Part shown: positions 1 to 5,827 of the stretch, piece after piece
Position numbering within the stretch: the stretch's first letter is position 1
How the letters are laid out: each line of letters begins with the position of its first letter
Source of the DNA: Cyanobacteria bacterium UBA1186
GTDB lineage: Bacteria; Cyanobacteriota; Vampirovibrionia; Gastranaerophilales; Gastranaerophilaceae
Length of the DNA: 8,804 nt
Assembly: GCA_002309875.1 (NCBI GenBank)
Contig: DBYM01000075.1
Coordinates: 8,325 to 17,128 of the forward strand
Direction of reading: 5' to 3'
Made by a program: the position numbers and the translations under genes
The notes under the pieces: model-generated
Databases searched by the model: none
What the model was told of the DNA's origin: nothing
What the model saw: the letters and a program-made list of their open reading frames with translations, nothing else

Positions 1-738
1 GGAGAAATGAAAGCATCAATCAATCCTTTGGCATACTGCGAAGGCGGATTCTTGGGCGGTCATTTGGGTATTCACGACAAGATTAAACCGTTATTGAAAT
101 CGGCAACTGCGTCTTTCGGTATTACAGCACTTAACGAGTTGCAGGAATTATACAACGGAAAATCACTTGTAGAAGACGGTCAGTTTGCTATTGATGTGAT
201 GAAATATATTAATCAGAAGGTTGCCCAATTCAAGAAAGAAGACGGCCATATGTACGCTCTTTACGGAACTCCTGCAGAAAATCTCTGCGGATTACAGGTA
301 CAGCAATTCCGTAAAAAATACGGCATTGTTCCAAATGTTTCAGACAAACCTTATGTTTCAAATTCATTCCACTGCCACGTTTCAGAGCATATAACTCCAA
401 TTCAGAAACAGGATTTGGAAAAACGTTTCTGGGATTTGATGAACGGCGGTAAAATTCAATACGTAAAATATCCTCTCGATTACAATACAGATGCGGTTAA
501 AACACTTGTATTAAGAGCAATGGATATGGGCTTCTATGAAGGGGTAAATTTATCATTATCCTACTGCGATGACTGCGGACATCAGGAACTGAATATGGAC
601 GTTTGCCCGAAATGCGGAAGCCGTAACTTAACAAAGATTGACCGTATGAACGGATATCTTTCATACTCACGTGTTAAAGGCGATTCCCGTCTTGCAGACC
701 ATAAGATGGACGAAATCGCAGACAGAGTATCAATGTAG
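1..738 (+). CDS. nrdD: Anaerobic (class III) ribonucleoside-triphosphate reductase, C-terminal part (5' truncated by window edge)
   Basis: This protein reduces ribonucleoside triphosphates to deoxy forms without oxygen, using a glycyl radical installed by the radical-SAM activase NrdG (not in this window). The frame is open from base 1, so the ATG at base 7 is internal; full NrdD proteins are roughly 700 residues or more and only about 245 are visible. Numbering from that Met: a TPAENLCG block (88-95) and an NSFHCHV block (119-125) are typical of the C-terminal half of the catalytic barrel. A four-cysteine zinc site follows (C187, C190, C200, C203; CDDC and CPKC). Then comes the glycyl-radical loop RMNGYLSYSR with G216 as the expected radical glycine, and a terminal ADRVSM. 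All residues expected of an active C-terminus are intact. A hairpin terminator follows directly. The family call is very secure; the NrdD subtype (reductant) cannot be decided without the N-terminal half. Confidence 0.96.
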   Translation, partial: GEMKASINPLAYCEGGFLGGHLGIHDKIKPLLKSATASFGITALNELQELYNGKSLVEDGQFAIDVMKYINQKVAQFKKEDGHMYALYGTPAENLCGLQVQQFRKKYGIVPNVSDKPYVSNSFHCHVSEHITPIQKQDLEKRFWDLMNGGKIQYVKYPLDYNTDAVKTLVLRAMDMGFYEGVNLSLSYCDDCGHQELNMDVCPKCGSRNLTKIDRMNGYLSYSRVKGDSRLADHKMDEIADRVSM

Positions 739-756
739 TTGATACAAAAATAACTT

Positions 757-790
757 AAAAAACTCACTCAGTTTTTGAGTGAGTTTTTTT
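757..790. terminator. Bidirectional intrinsic terminator between nrdD and the PPTase gene
   Basis: A perfect inverted repeat (757-770 with 776-789, core AACTCACTCA / TGAGTGAGTT, loop GTTTT) is flanked by A-runs on the left and a T-run on the right. It therefore gives a stem plus U-tract when read from either strand. It sits between the convergent nrdD stop (736-738) and the PPTase stop (790-792), so it most likely ends both transcripts. Confidence 0.9.
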
Positions 791-1299
791 TAATTCTGCA
801 AATATAATTCAAACTCTTCATTCGGATTTTCGGAAACTGCAGTTAATACATAATTATCTAACACAAAAGTTTTAATACTGTTATTTTTCGCTCCGGATTT
901 GTATTCGGCCTCGTATTTAGTCCAATCATTATAAAAATCATCTTCTGTCTGAGAATGAAACCCCATACGCTCTGCTATTGCTCTCCAATCCCTCTTTCCT
1001 TTTGCCCCCTCAATATCGATTCCGCAATTATAATCAGAAAATCCGAGCACTATATATTCTCCCGAATGACTTATTGAAAAACACTTTTCCCCGCTTTTTA
1101 AAACAGGTTTTTTATTATCAAAAACAACCTCTCTGTTTTCAATTCCATAAACTTCTTTTAAAATTCTGTCAACCATAAGATAAGACAAACAATGAACATT
1201 CCATGCCCTGGGGTTGGAAATTTCCTTTTTCTGAAACTCTTTAAGCAGGTCCCTGTGAACTTCATCAGCATCTTTAACTTTAATAATAAAAATATCCAT
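790..1299 (-). CDS. Sfp-type 4'-phosphopantetheinyl transferase, short form
   Basis: Enzymes of this family move the phosphopantetheine arm of coenzyme A onto a serine of acyl or peptidyl carrier proteins. With the ATG at 1299 the protein is 169 residues (MDIFIIKVKD...). Family motifs appear in order: KPVL (64-67), FSISHSG (74-80), GIDIEG (93-98, with D95 and E97 as the magnesium ligands) and WTKYEAEYK (126-134, with E130 as the third acidic residue). It is clearly shorter than Sfp-like enzymes of about 220-240 residues; the N-terminal half and the tail after the WTxxEA motif are both reduced. I chose 1299 because an upstream in-frame ATG (1353) lies within the preceding gene's terminator, while TATAAT ends only 6 bases before this ATG. 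No carrier protein or synthase is adjacent, so the substrate is unknown; it could be the main fatty-acid carrier protein if AcpS is absent. Confidence 0.86.
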   Translation of the reverse strand: MDIFIIKVKDADEVHRDLLKEFQKKEISNPRAWNVHCLSYLMVDRILKEVYGIENREVVFDNKKPVLKSGEKCFSISHSGEYIVLGFSDYNCGIDIEGAKGKRDWRAIAERMGFHSQTEDDFYNDWTKYEAEYKSGAKNNSIKTFVLDNYVLTAVSENPNEEFELYLQN

Positions 1300-1305
1300 A
1301 GGGTA

Positions 1306-1314
1306 ATTATAGCA
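1306..1314 (-). promoter_or_regulatory. Extended -10 promoter of the PPTase gene, predicting a leaderless mRNA
   Basis: Read on the minus strand, TGCTATAAT (1314 down to 1306) is a perfect extended -10 element. It is followed by TACCCT and then the ATG at 1299, so transcription should begin at or next to the A of the start codon. No Shine-Dalgarno fits. The -35 region falls inside the upstream gene's terminator hairpin and has no TTGACA-like match. Confidence 0.65.
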
Positions 1315-1315
1315 T

Positions 1316-1350
1316 ATAAAAATCCGGCACCCTTTACAGAATGCCGGATT
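1316..1350 (-). terminator. Intrinsic terminator of the SLH protein gene
   Basis: On the minus strand AATCCGGCA (1350-1342) pairs perfectly with TGCCGGATT (1329-1321) across a 12-base loop and is followed by a run of T (1320-1316). It begins 22 bases past the SLH stop codon. The tail of the T-run directly touches the PPTase extended -10 box. Confidence 0.85.
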
Positions 1351-1372
1351 CAATTTTATTGGCTTTTAATCC

Positions 1373-2785
1373 TTAGAAAATAATTGTTAATTCTTCATCA
1401 GGATTCAAAGCAGCATCGTTAGTTGTGCTAGGAAGTATAACGTATTTAACTTCGTCAACGAATTCATAGCAGATACCGAATACGCCGCTTACTGCAGTCT
1501 TAGTGATGTTATAAACACCCTTACCGATTGCAATAACGCCTGAACCTACGTCTTTAGCACCCTTCAAAGGATGTAAAGAGAATGTATCTGACAATGCATC
1601 TGAAGCGTTTCCTACGATTTCTTCAGCACCGTTAGCGATGATTTCAGCTGTTGTAGAAACAGATCTTCCGGAAACACCGGCAGTTCTTCCGATAACTTCA
1701 ACAGGAGCGCTTAAAAGTCTTGAAATAATGTTAGGATTCTTCAAAACGTCTGCCTGTGCGCTTGAAAGTTCTTTCGGGAAATCAAGGCTGGTCTTGCCAT
1801 TCTTGATTGACTGGAATTGAACTTCGATGTAACCCGGTCTCTTAACACCAGGTCTTGCAACTGCAGAAACAATACCTTTAACAGTTGAACCTGCAGGGAA
1901 TGTTGTTCCGTTAAGAGTTACTTCTTCAGTTGTCTTAGCAGTGAAAGTATCGCCAACTGTAGAAGTTCTTGCGCTCAATCTTTCGCTCAATTTAATCTTA
2001 ACAGCAACCGGTTCGTACTTAGTAGCACAACCAACTGCACCGTTAGTCAAATCGATTTGGAAGTTTTTCTTCATTGCTGAAACTAAGTAAGCAACCTGTT
2101 CTTTTGAAAGATATTCGTCATTGATAACTTTATCCTGATCAGGAAGAACGCCTACGATACCTGAAGCGAGAACTTCATTAGTTGCAGCATAAGCCCATTG
2201 AGGAATGTATTTAAGCGGTTGGCCGTTCAATGTAGGAACAGCAGTCTTGCTTGCAGGTACATTCATCATCTTAGCAAATGTACAGAATACTTCTGCCTTG
2301 TTGATTGCTTTGTCAGGCTTGAATGTTGAATCAGGGTAACCAATCATGATGTCCTGAGTTAAAACTCTGTCGATTTCAGTTTTAGCCCAATATGAATCAG
2401 TTACGTCTGAGTAACTGTCAGTAGCAGCCTTAGTTAAACCTAAACCTTCTGAAATTAAGAATGCTAATTCAGAACGCAATACAGGCATCTTAGGATCGTA
2501 TATTGCGCCGCGTTTTTGATCCATTTTTGCTTGCATATCACCAAGCATTTGTTTTGCGTAGCGTGAAACTACAACATTTTGTTTTCCGGCAATAGTTTTT
2601 GCCTGGCATGGTTTGTAAATTTGTCCGCCGATTATAACATCGTTTTCAGCAGTTACAAGAGAATGTCCTTGTGAACCGAAAAGTGTCGGGTGAGCATAAG
2701 CCTGAATTGAATCATCAGCCATTGCAACACCTGTAGAAACAGCGATTACGCCCATTGCCATCAAGAGTTCTTTAGAAATTTTCAT
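1373..2785 (-). CDS. Secreted SLH-domain (S-layer homology) surface protein with a VirB10/TrbI-like beta segment
   Basis: This is an exported 470-residue protein expected to bind the cell wall through SLH domains. A Sec signal peptide covers about residues 1-23 (KISKELL, hydrophobic core, cleavage after AMA before DDS). SLH-like units follow: a partial one around 98-118 (ending RSELAFLISEGLGL), a clear one at 125-174 (YSDV...YWAKTEIDRV...GYPDSTFKPD..INKAEV) and a weaker one at 193-240. Residues about 265-330 (LSARTSTVGDTFTA, LNGTTFPAGSTVKGIVS) resemble the GD.f.A ... pAGS.v.G.V pattern of TrbI/VirB10-like beta segments. The tail from about 375 is Gly/Ala-rich with amphipathic stretches. There is no OprB-type porin barrel, so the usual cyanobacterial SLH-porin call does not apply. 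The ATG at 2785 has a strong AAAGGAG 4 bases upstream, its own tandem promoter and a terminator, which suggests a well-expressed single-gene unit. The precise role is unknown. Confidence 0.88.
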   Translation of the reverse strand: MKISKELLMAMGVIAVSTGVAMADDSIQAYAHPTLFGSQGHSLVTAENDVIIGGQIYKPCQAKTIAGKQNVVVSRYAKQMLGDMQAKMDQKRGAIYDPKMPVLRSELAFLISEGLGLTKAATDSYSDVTDSYWAKTEIDRVLTQDIMIGYPDSTFKPDKAINKAEVFCTFAKMMNVPASKTAVPTLNGQPLKYIPQWAYAATNEVLASGIVGVLPDQDKVINDEYLSKEQVAYLVSAMKKNFQIDLTNGAVGCATKYEPVAVKIKLSERLSARTSTVGDTFTAKTTEEVTLNGTTFPAGSTVKGIVSAVARPGVKRPGYIEVQFQSIKNGKTSLDFPKELSSAQADVLKNPNIISRLLSAPVEVIGRTAGVSGRSVSTTAEIIANGAEEIVGNASDALSDTFSLHPLKGAKDVGSGVIAIGKGVYNITKTAVSGVFGICYEFVDEVKYVILPSTTNDAALNPDEELTIIF

Positions 2786-2789
2786 ACTT

Positions 2790-2796
2790 CTCCTTT
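2790..2796 (-). promoter_or_regulatory. Strong Shine-Dalgarno of the SLH gene
   Basis: AAAGGAG on the minus strand lies 4 bases before the ATG at 2785. It fixes the start and contrasts with the neighbouring genes that have no ribosome-binding site. Confidence 0.8.
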
Positions 2797-2864
2797 CATA
2801 TGACTTTTCTTTTTAGATTGTCACTCTTCTTTCTACTATCTACTACGTTTTTAATTTTATATAT

Positions 2865-2886
2865 AATATACCATAAAATTATACCA
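2865..2886 (-). promoter_or_regulatory. Tandem extended -10 boxes upstream of the SLH gene
   Basis: On the minus strand TGGTATAAT (2886-2878) is followed, 13 bases on, by TGGTATATT (2873-2865). Both are extended -10 type, and neither has a recognisable -35. Starts near 2871 or 2858 would give a purine-rich 5' leader of about 70-85 bases before the SLH ATG. The boxes begin only 8 bases after the acetyltransferase stop codon. The rest of the gap 2786-2893 is AT-rich with no clear hairpin, so the riboflavin operon lacks an obvious terminator and may read through. Confidence 0.6.
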
Positions 2887-2893
2887 CAAATTT

Positions 2894-3889
2894 TTATTTT
2901 TTGCGCTTTTGTAAAAGATAAGCCTGAGGATAACAATAATCTTCTCTGAAACCTATCCTTCTGTACATCTTCAATGCCTTATAATTATTGGTTTCGGTCG
3001 TAACATTTACTTCCGAAAATTCTTTTTTTCCTAAGTTAGTTAAATCAACTATACTTTTTATTGTACGATTTAAAAGCAATTCTGAAAATCCGTTACCTCT
3101 ATGATTTTTTTCAATAGCAACAAGAGGAATGTTGGCAATTTTTCCTCCGGTTATGTTTGCAAAAACAAAACCGCATGGAACATCATTATAGAGAAGTACC
3201 GAGGAAGAATCGGGTAAAAATTCACCGTAAATACTCTCGGTAATCTTGTTTATTATATCTCTTGTTCCGTCAACGGATTTATACCTTGAATCATATATTG
3301 CATCAGATGTATCTTTGAACGATTCATGAATAACCTTAATCGCATTTTCTCTGTATGAATCGTCATAGCAAACAATTTTATATCCTTCCTTAAGTTCCGG
3401 AAGTTTCATATTTTCCAAAATCCTTTCTGACGAAGGATTCCCCATAACAAATCTCAAAACTGCAAGCCCGACAAACTTAAATCCGTAACGTGCAACGTCT
3501 GCCGTGTAAACGGACTGATGCCCGAGCATGGGATAAGAAACAACCTTTGACTGCCTTTCAGCCTCTGTTAAGTCAAGAAACTTTTCTATTAAAAGTTTTT
3601 GTTTCATAACTTCGTCTTCATTCCCGAGACAATGAATAAGGTTTAGTTCTATCGATTCCGAAATAGATGTTGTATAAACAAGAAATGCGGTAGGGATAAG
3701 GTTTTCCTTCAAAACAATACATTTCAGAAAGCCTTTTTCGACAGCATCTATAAATTCTTCATATTCCAAAGGCTCAAGTTCAAATTTATACTCGCTTACG
3801 GCCTTAGACCTAAAGTCGTTATAAACTCCTTTAAATATCTTAAACGAACTTCCGTCCAATAATTCTACGTCGTAATTTGTTTCCGTCAT
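2894..3889 (-). CDS. GNAT-family N-acetyltransferase, probable double-GNAT protein
   Basis: This is predicted to transfer an acyl group from acetyl-CoA to an amine, but the substrate is unknown. The 331-residue protein is about twice a single GNAT domain. The C-terminal half (about 170-328) has the clear signature: IPLVAIEKNHRGNGFSELLL at 254-273, holding the CoA-pyrophosphate loop RGNGFS (264-269, with Ser where Gly/Ala is usual), then the strand SEVNVTTE and NNYKALKMYRRIGFRE at 301-316. The N-terminal half (about 10-155) ends in a degenerate echo of the same fold (YTADVARYGFKFVGLAVLRFVM), suggesting an inactive or structural second GNAT unit. The start at 3889 is supported by AAAGGA 6 bases upstream. 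That site overlaps the ribBA stop codon, so translation is likely coupled to ribBA. It is the last gene of the ribE-ribBA transcript; a link to riboflavin is possible from position only. Confidence 0.85.
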   Translation of the reverse strand: MTETNYDVELLDGSSFKIFKGVYNDFRSKAVSEYKFELEPLEYEEFIDAVEKGFLKCIVLKENLIPTAFLVYTTSISESIELNLIHCLGNEDEVMKQKLLIEKFLDLTEAERQSKVVSYPMLGHQSVYTADVARYGFKFVGLAVLRFVMGNPSSERILENMKLPELKEGYKIVCYDDSYRENAIKVIHESFKDTSDAIYDSRYKSVDGTRDIINKITESIYGEFLPDSSSVLLYNDVPCGFVFANITGGKIANIPLVAIEKNHRGNGFSELLLNRTIKSIVDLTNLGKKEFSEVNVTTETNNYKALKMYRRIGFREDYCYPQAYLLQKRKK

Positions 3890-3895
3890 AACATG

Positions 3896-3901
3896 TCCTT
3901 T
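3896..3901 (-). promoter_or_regulatory. Shine-Dalgarno of the GNAT gene, overlapping the ribBA stop codon
   Basis: On the minus strand the ribBA stop TAA (3902-3900) runs straight into AAAGGA (3901-3896), with the GNAT ATG 6 bases later. The arrangement suits termination and re-initiation by the same ribosomes. Confidence 0.75.
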
Positions 3902-5111
3902 ACATTAGGTGATGCATTTTTTCACGTTTTGTGTTGATGTACTTTTCGTTGTATTTATTAACTTCAGATTTGATGTTTATGTTTTCGTGTATTGTCAGAC
4001 CGTAACCCTTTAACCCTATGATTTTCTTGGGATTGTTTGTTATAAGGTTAAAATTATTGAAGCCCAAATCGAGTATTATTTGTGCACCTACTCCGTAATT
4101 CCTTAAATCAGGTGCAAAACCGAGTGATATATTGGCTTCAATGGTATCCTGTCCCTGTTCCTGAAGTTTATATGCCCTGAGTTTGTTTATTAAGCCTATT
4201 CCTCTGCCTTCGTGGTCTCTTATGTATATAACCGCACCTTTTCCGTATTCCTGAATCATTTCAAGAGCATTATGCAACTGCCAATTACAGTCGCATTTGA
4301 GGCTGTGGAAAATATCTCCCGTTAAACATTCGCTATGTACTCTGATCAGCGGTATTTTATCCGAGCCGTCGTCTTTTACAAGTGCAACATGCTCGCACCC
4401 TGTTATTGTATCCGTATAGCCTACGATATTAAAATCTCCGAACTGTGTCGGCAAAAATACTTCCACTTCACGTTTAACAAATTTTTCGCTTCTCAGGCGG
4501 TAAGCGATTAAATCCGCAACCGTTATGAATTTTATACCGTGCTTTTCCGCAAATTCCGCCAATTCATCTCTGCGCATCATACTGCCGTCTTCCGACATGA
4601 TTTCGCACATAACTCCGGCGGGCCTGTGTCCCGAAAGAATTGCCAAATCAACAACCGCCTCAGTATGTCCGCAACGCTTTAAAACTCCGCCTTTTCTTGC
4701 AACACACGGAAACATATGTCCCGGCCGTCTTAAATCGGAAGGAACAGCATCAGGAGCGGTCGCAACTTCAATGGTTTTTGCTCTGTCAAAAGCCGAAATA
4801 CCCGTTGTAACACCATATTTTGGGTGAGCATCAATACTCAGCGAGAATGCCGTCTGCATACTTTCGGTATTTCTTGTAACCATTTGCGGAAGGTCAAGTT
4901 TATCCGCAATTTCCGGAGATATGGCAAGACAAATCAGGCCTCTGCACTCTTTCGTCATAAAATTTATAAATTCCGGCGTGACAAACTCTGCCGAGAGGAT
5001 TAAATCGCCTTCGTTTTCTCTGTCCTCGTCGTCAGCAACAATAAGAGGTTTTCCGTTCTTAAAATCCTCTAATGCATCTTCAATTTTGCTGAAATAGTTT
5101 GTGTTTGTCAT
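3900..5111 (-). CDS. ribBA: Bifunctional 3,4-dihydroxy-2-butanone-4-phosphate synthase / GTP cyclohydrolase II
   Basis: A 403-residue fusion that starts both branches of riboflavin synthesis in the cytosol. The N-terminal RibB domain (about 1-205) makes dihydroxybutanone phosphate from ribulose 5-phosphate. It shows DDEDRENEGD (27-36), RRPGHMFP (128-135) and the GHTEA site (148-152). The C-terminal RibA domain (about 207-380) opens GTP to the pyrimidine precursor, with zinc ligands C262, C273 and C275 (HSECLTGD, LKCDC), the EGRGIGL loop (301-307), RNYGVGAQI (337-345) and TNNPKK (358-363). It ends in a typical YINTKREKMHHLM tail. Length and motifs fit a fully active fusion. The gene begins 8 bases after the ribE stop and has no Shine-Dalgarno (CTGTAAAAACAACT before ATG), so its translation probably depends on ribosomes arriving from ribE. 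The GNAT gene follows 10 bases downstream. Confidence 0.98.
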   Translation of the reverse strand: MTNTNYFSKIEDALEDFKNGKPLIVADDEDRENEGDLILSAEFVTPEFINFMTKECRGLICLAISPEIADKLDLPQMVTRNTESMQTAFSLSIDAHPKYGVTTGISAFDRAKTIEVATAPDAVPSDLRRPGHMFPCVARKGGVLKRCGHTEAVVDLAILSGHRPAGVMCEIMSEDGSMMRRDELAEFAEKHGIKFITVADLIAYRLRSEKFVKREVEVFLPTQFGDFNIVGYTDTITGCEHVALVKDDGSDKIPLIRVHSECLTGDIFHSLKCDCNWQLHNALEMIQEYGKGAVIYIRDHEGRGIGLINKLRAYKLQEQGQDTIEANISLGFAPDLRNYGVGAQIILDLGFNNFNLITNNPKKIIGLKGYGLTIHENINIKSEVNKYNEKYINTKREKMHHLM

Positions 5112-5119
5112 AGTTGTTT

Positions 5120-5749
5120 TTACAGATAGCCGTTTTCTGTGAGAAAATCCATATCTATTCTTGATTTATTATCACTCGTTGATAAAAATTTTTCAATATA
5201 CTTCGCAAACATGTCAACTTCAATATTTACAAAGTCTTCCGCCTTTAAATATTTCAGGTTCGTGTTTTCAAAAGTGTGAGGAATTATTGCACAAGATACA
5301 GTATTACCGCTTATTTCGGCAACAGTAAGGCTTATTCCGTTTACCGCAATTGAGCCTTTTTTGATGACATATTTGGATTGTTCGGGCGAAAGTTCAATCT
5401 CAAGGGTATAAAATTCCCCGTTTTTCTTTATACATTTATCCCTTCCTCTGCCGTCAATGTGTCCCGAAACAATATGCCCGCCGAAACGTCCGTCCGCATT
5501 CATTGCACGTTCAAGATTTACAAAATCACCTGTTTTCAGAGAGCCCAAATTTGTTACCTTAAAAGTTTCTCCGGAAACATCTGCAACAAATCCGTAAGAG
5601 TTTAAATTGATTACGGTAAGGCAAACGCCGTTCACGCAAATGCTGTCACCGGGTTTTGTATTTTCCAAAACGGTTTTGCATTCTATTTCTATGGACCTGT
5701 TTGTAACCTGTCGGATTTTACCAAGTTCTTCTATAATACCTGTAAACAT
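5120..5749 (-). CDS. ribE: Riboflavin synthase alpha chain
   Basis: It converts two molecules of 6,7-dimethyl-8-ribityllumazine into riboflavin plus the pyrimidine precursor, normally as a homotrimer. The 209-residue length is standard. Two lumazine-binding barrels are visible. The first opens with MFTGIIEELG and has GDSICVNGVCLTV (34-46). The second has GRFGGHIVSGHIDG (87-100), GSIAVNGISLTV (132-143) and IPHTFENTNL (156-165), ending NIEVDMFAKYIEKF. MFTGIIE is the conserved N-terminus of the family, which fixes the start at 5749. That start has no Shine-Dalgarno and a -10 box only 6 bases away. It is the first gene of a ribE-ribBA-GNAT operon. ribD and ribH are absent, so they must lie elsewhere or be replaced by uptake. 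No FMN riboswitch can fit upstream. Confidence 0.98.
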   Translation of the reverse strand: MFTGIIEELGKIRQVTNRSIEIECKTVLENTKPGDSICVNGVCLTVINLNSYGFVADVSGETFKVTNLGSLKTGDFVNLERAMNADGRFGGHIVSGHIDGRGRDKCIKKNGEFYTLEIELSPEQSKYVIKKGSIAVNGISLTVAEISGNTVSCAIIPHTFENTNLKYLKAEDFVNIEVDMFAKYIEKFLSTSDNKSRIDMDFLTENGYL

Positions 5750-5755
5750 ACATGA

Positions 5756-5764
5756 ATTGTATCA
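5756..5764 (-). promoter_or_regulatory. Extended -10 promoter of the ribE operon, predicting a leaderless mRNA
   Basis: On the minus strand TGATACAAT (5764-5756) is followed by TCATGT and the ribE ATG at 5749. The expected start point is the A of the ATG. The -35 position has no good match. The box lies within a 78-base divergent gap shared with the nucleotidyltransferase gene. Confidence 0.62.
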
Positions 5765-5790
5765 TGAAATCTTTTTTTATAACCCGATAC

Positions 5791-5820
5791 TTGTTATTGC
5801 GGTTAATATTTGTATATAAT
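5791..5820 (+). promoter_or_regulatory. Promoter of the nucleotidyltransferase gene, predicting a leaderless mRNA
   Basis: TTGTTA (5791-5796), an 18-base spacer and a perfect TATAAT (5815-5820) precede the ATG at 5828 by 7 bases. Transcription should begin at or within a base or so of the start codon, and there is no Shine-Dalgarno. Confidence 0.65.
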
Positions 5821-5827
5821 TGGTTGT

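Noticed and set aside
7..9. ATG after GGAGAA at the left edge as a genuine gene start
   Set aside because: The frame is open upstream to base 1 and the product matches only the C-terminal portion of NrdD; the GGAG would also be too close to the ATG.
1300..1353. Upstream in-frame ATG (1353) giving an 18-residue extension of the PPTase
   Set aside because: The extension runs through the SLH terminator hairpin and the TGCTATAAT box and encodes a Cys-rich stretch unlike PPTase N-termini.
4525..4827. 100-codon plus-strand open frame inside ribBA
   Set aside because: It is antisense to the conserved RibB domain, with no start signal or recognisable domain.
5810..5827. TTG start for the nucleotidyltransferase, six codons upstream
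   Set aside because: It overlaps the -10 box TATAAT and would require transcription from a different promoter; the ATG at 5828 fits better.
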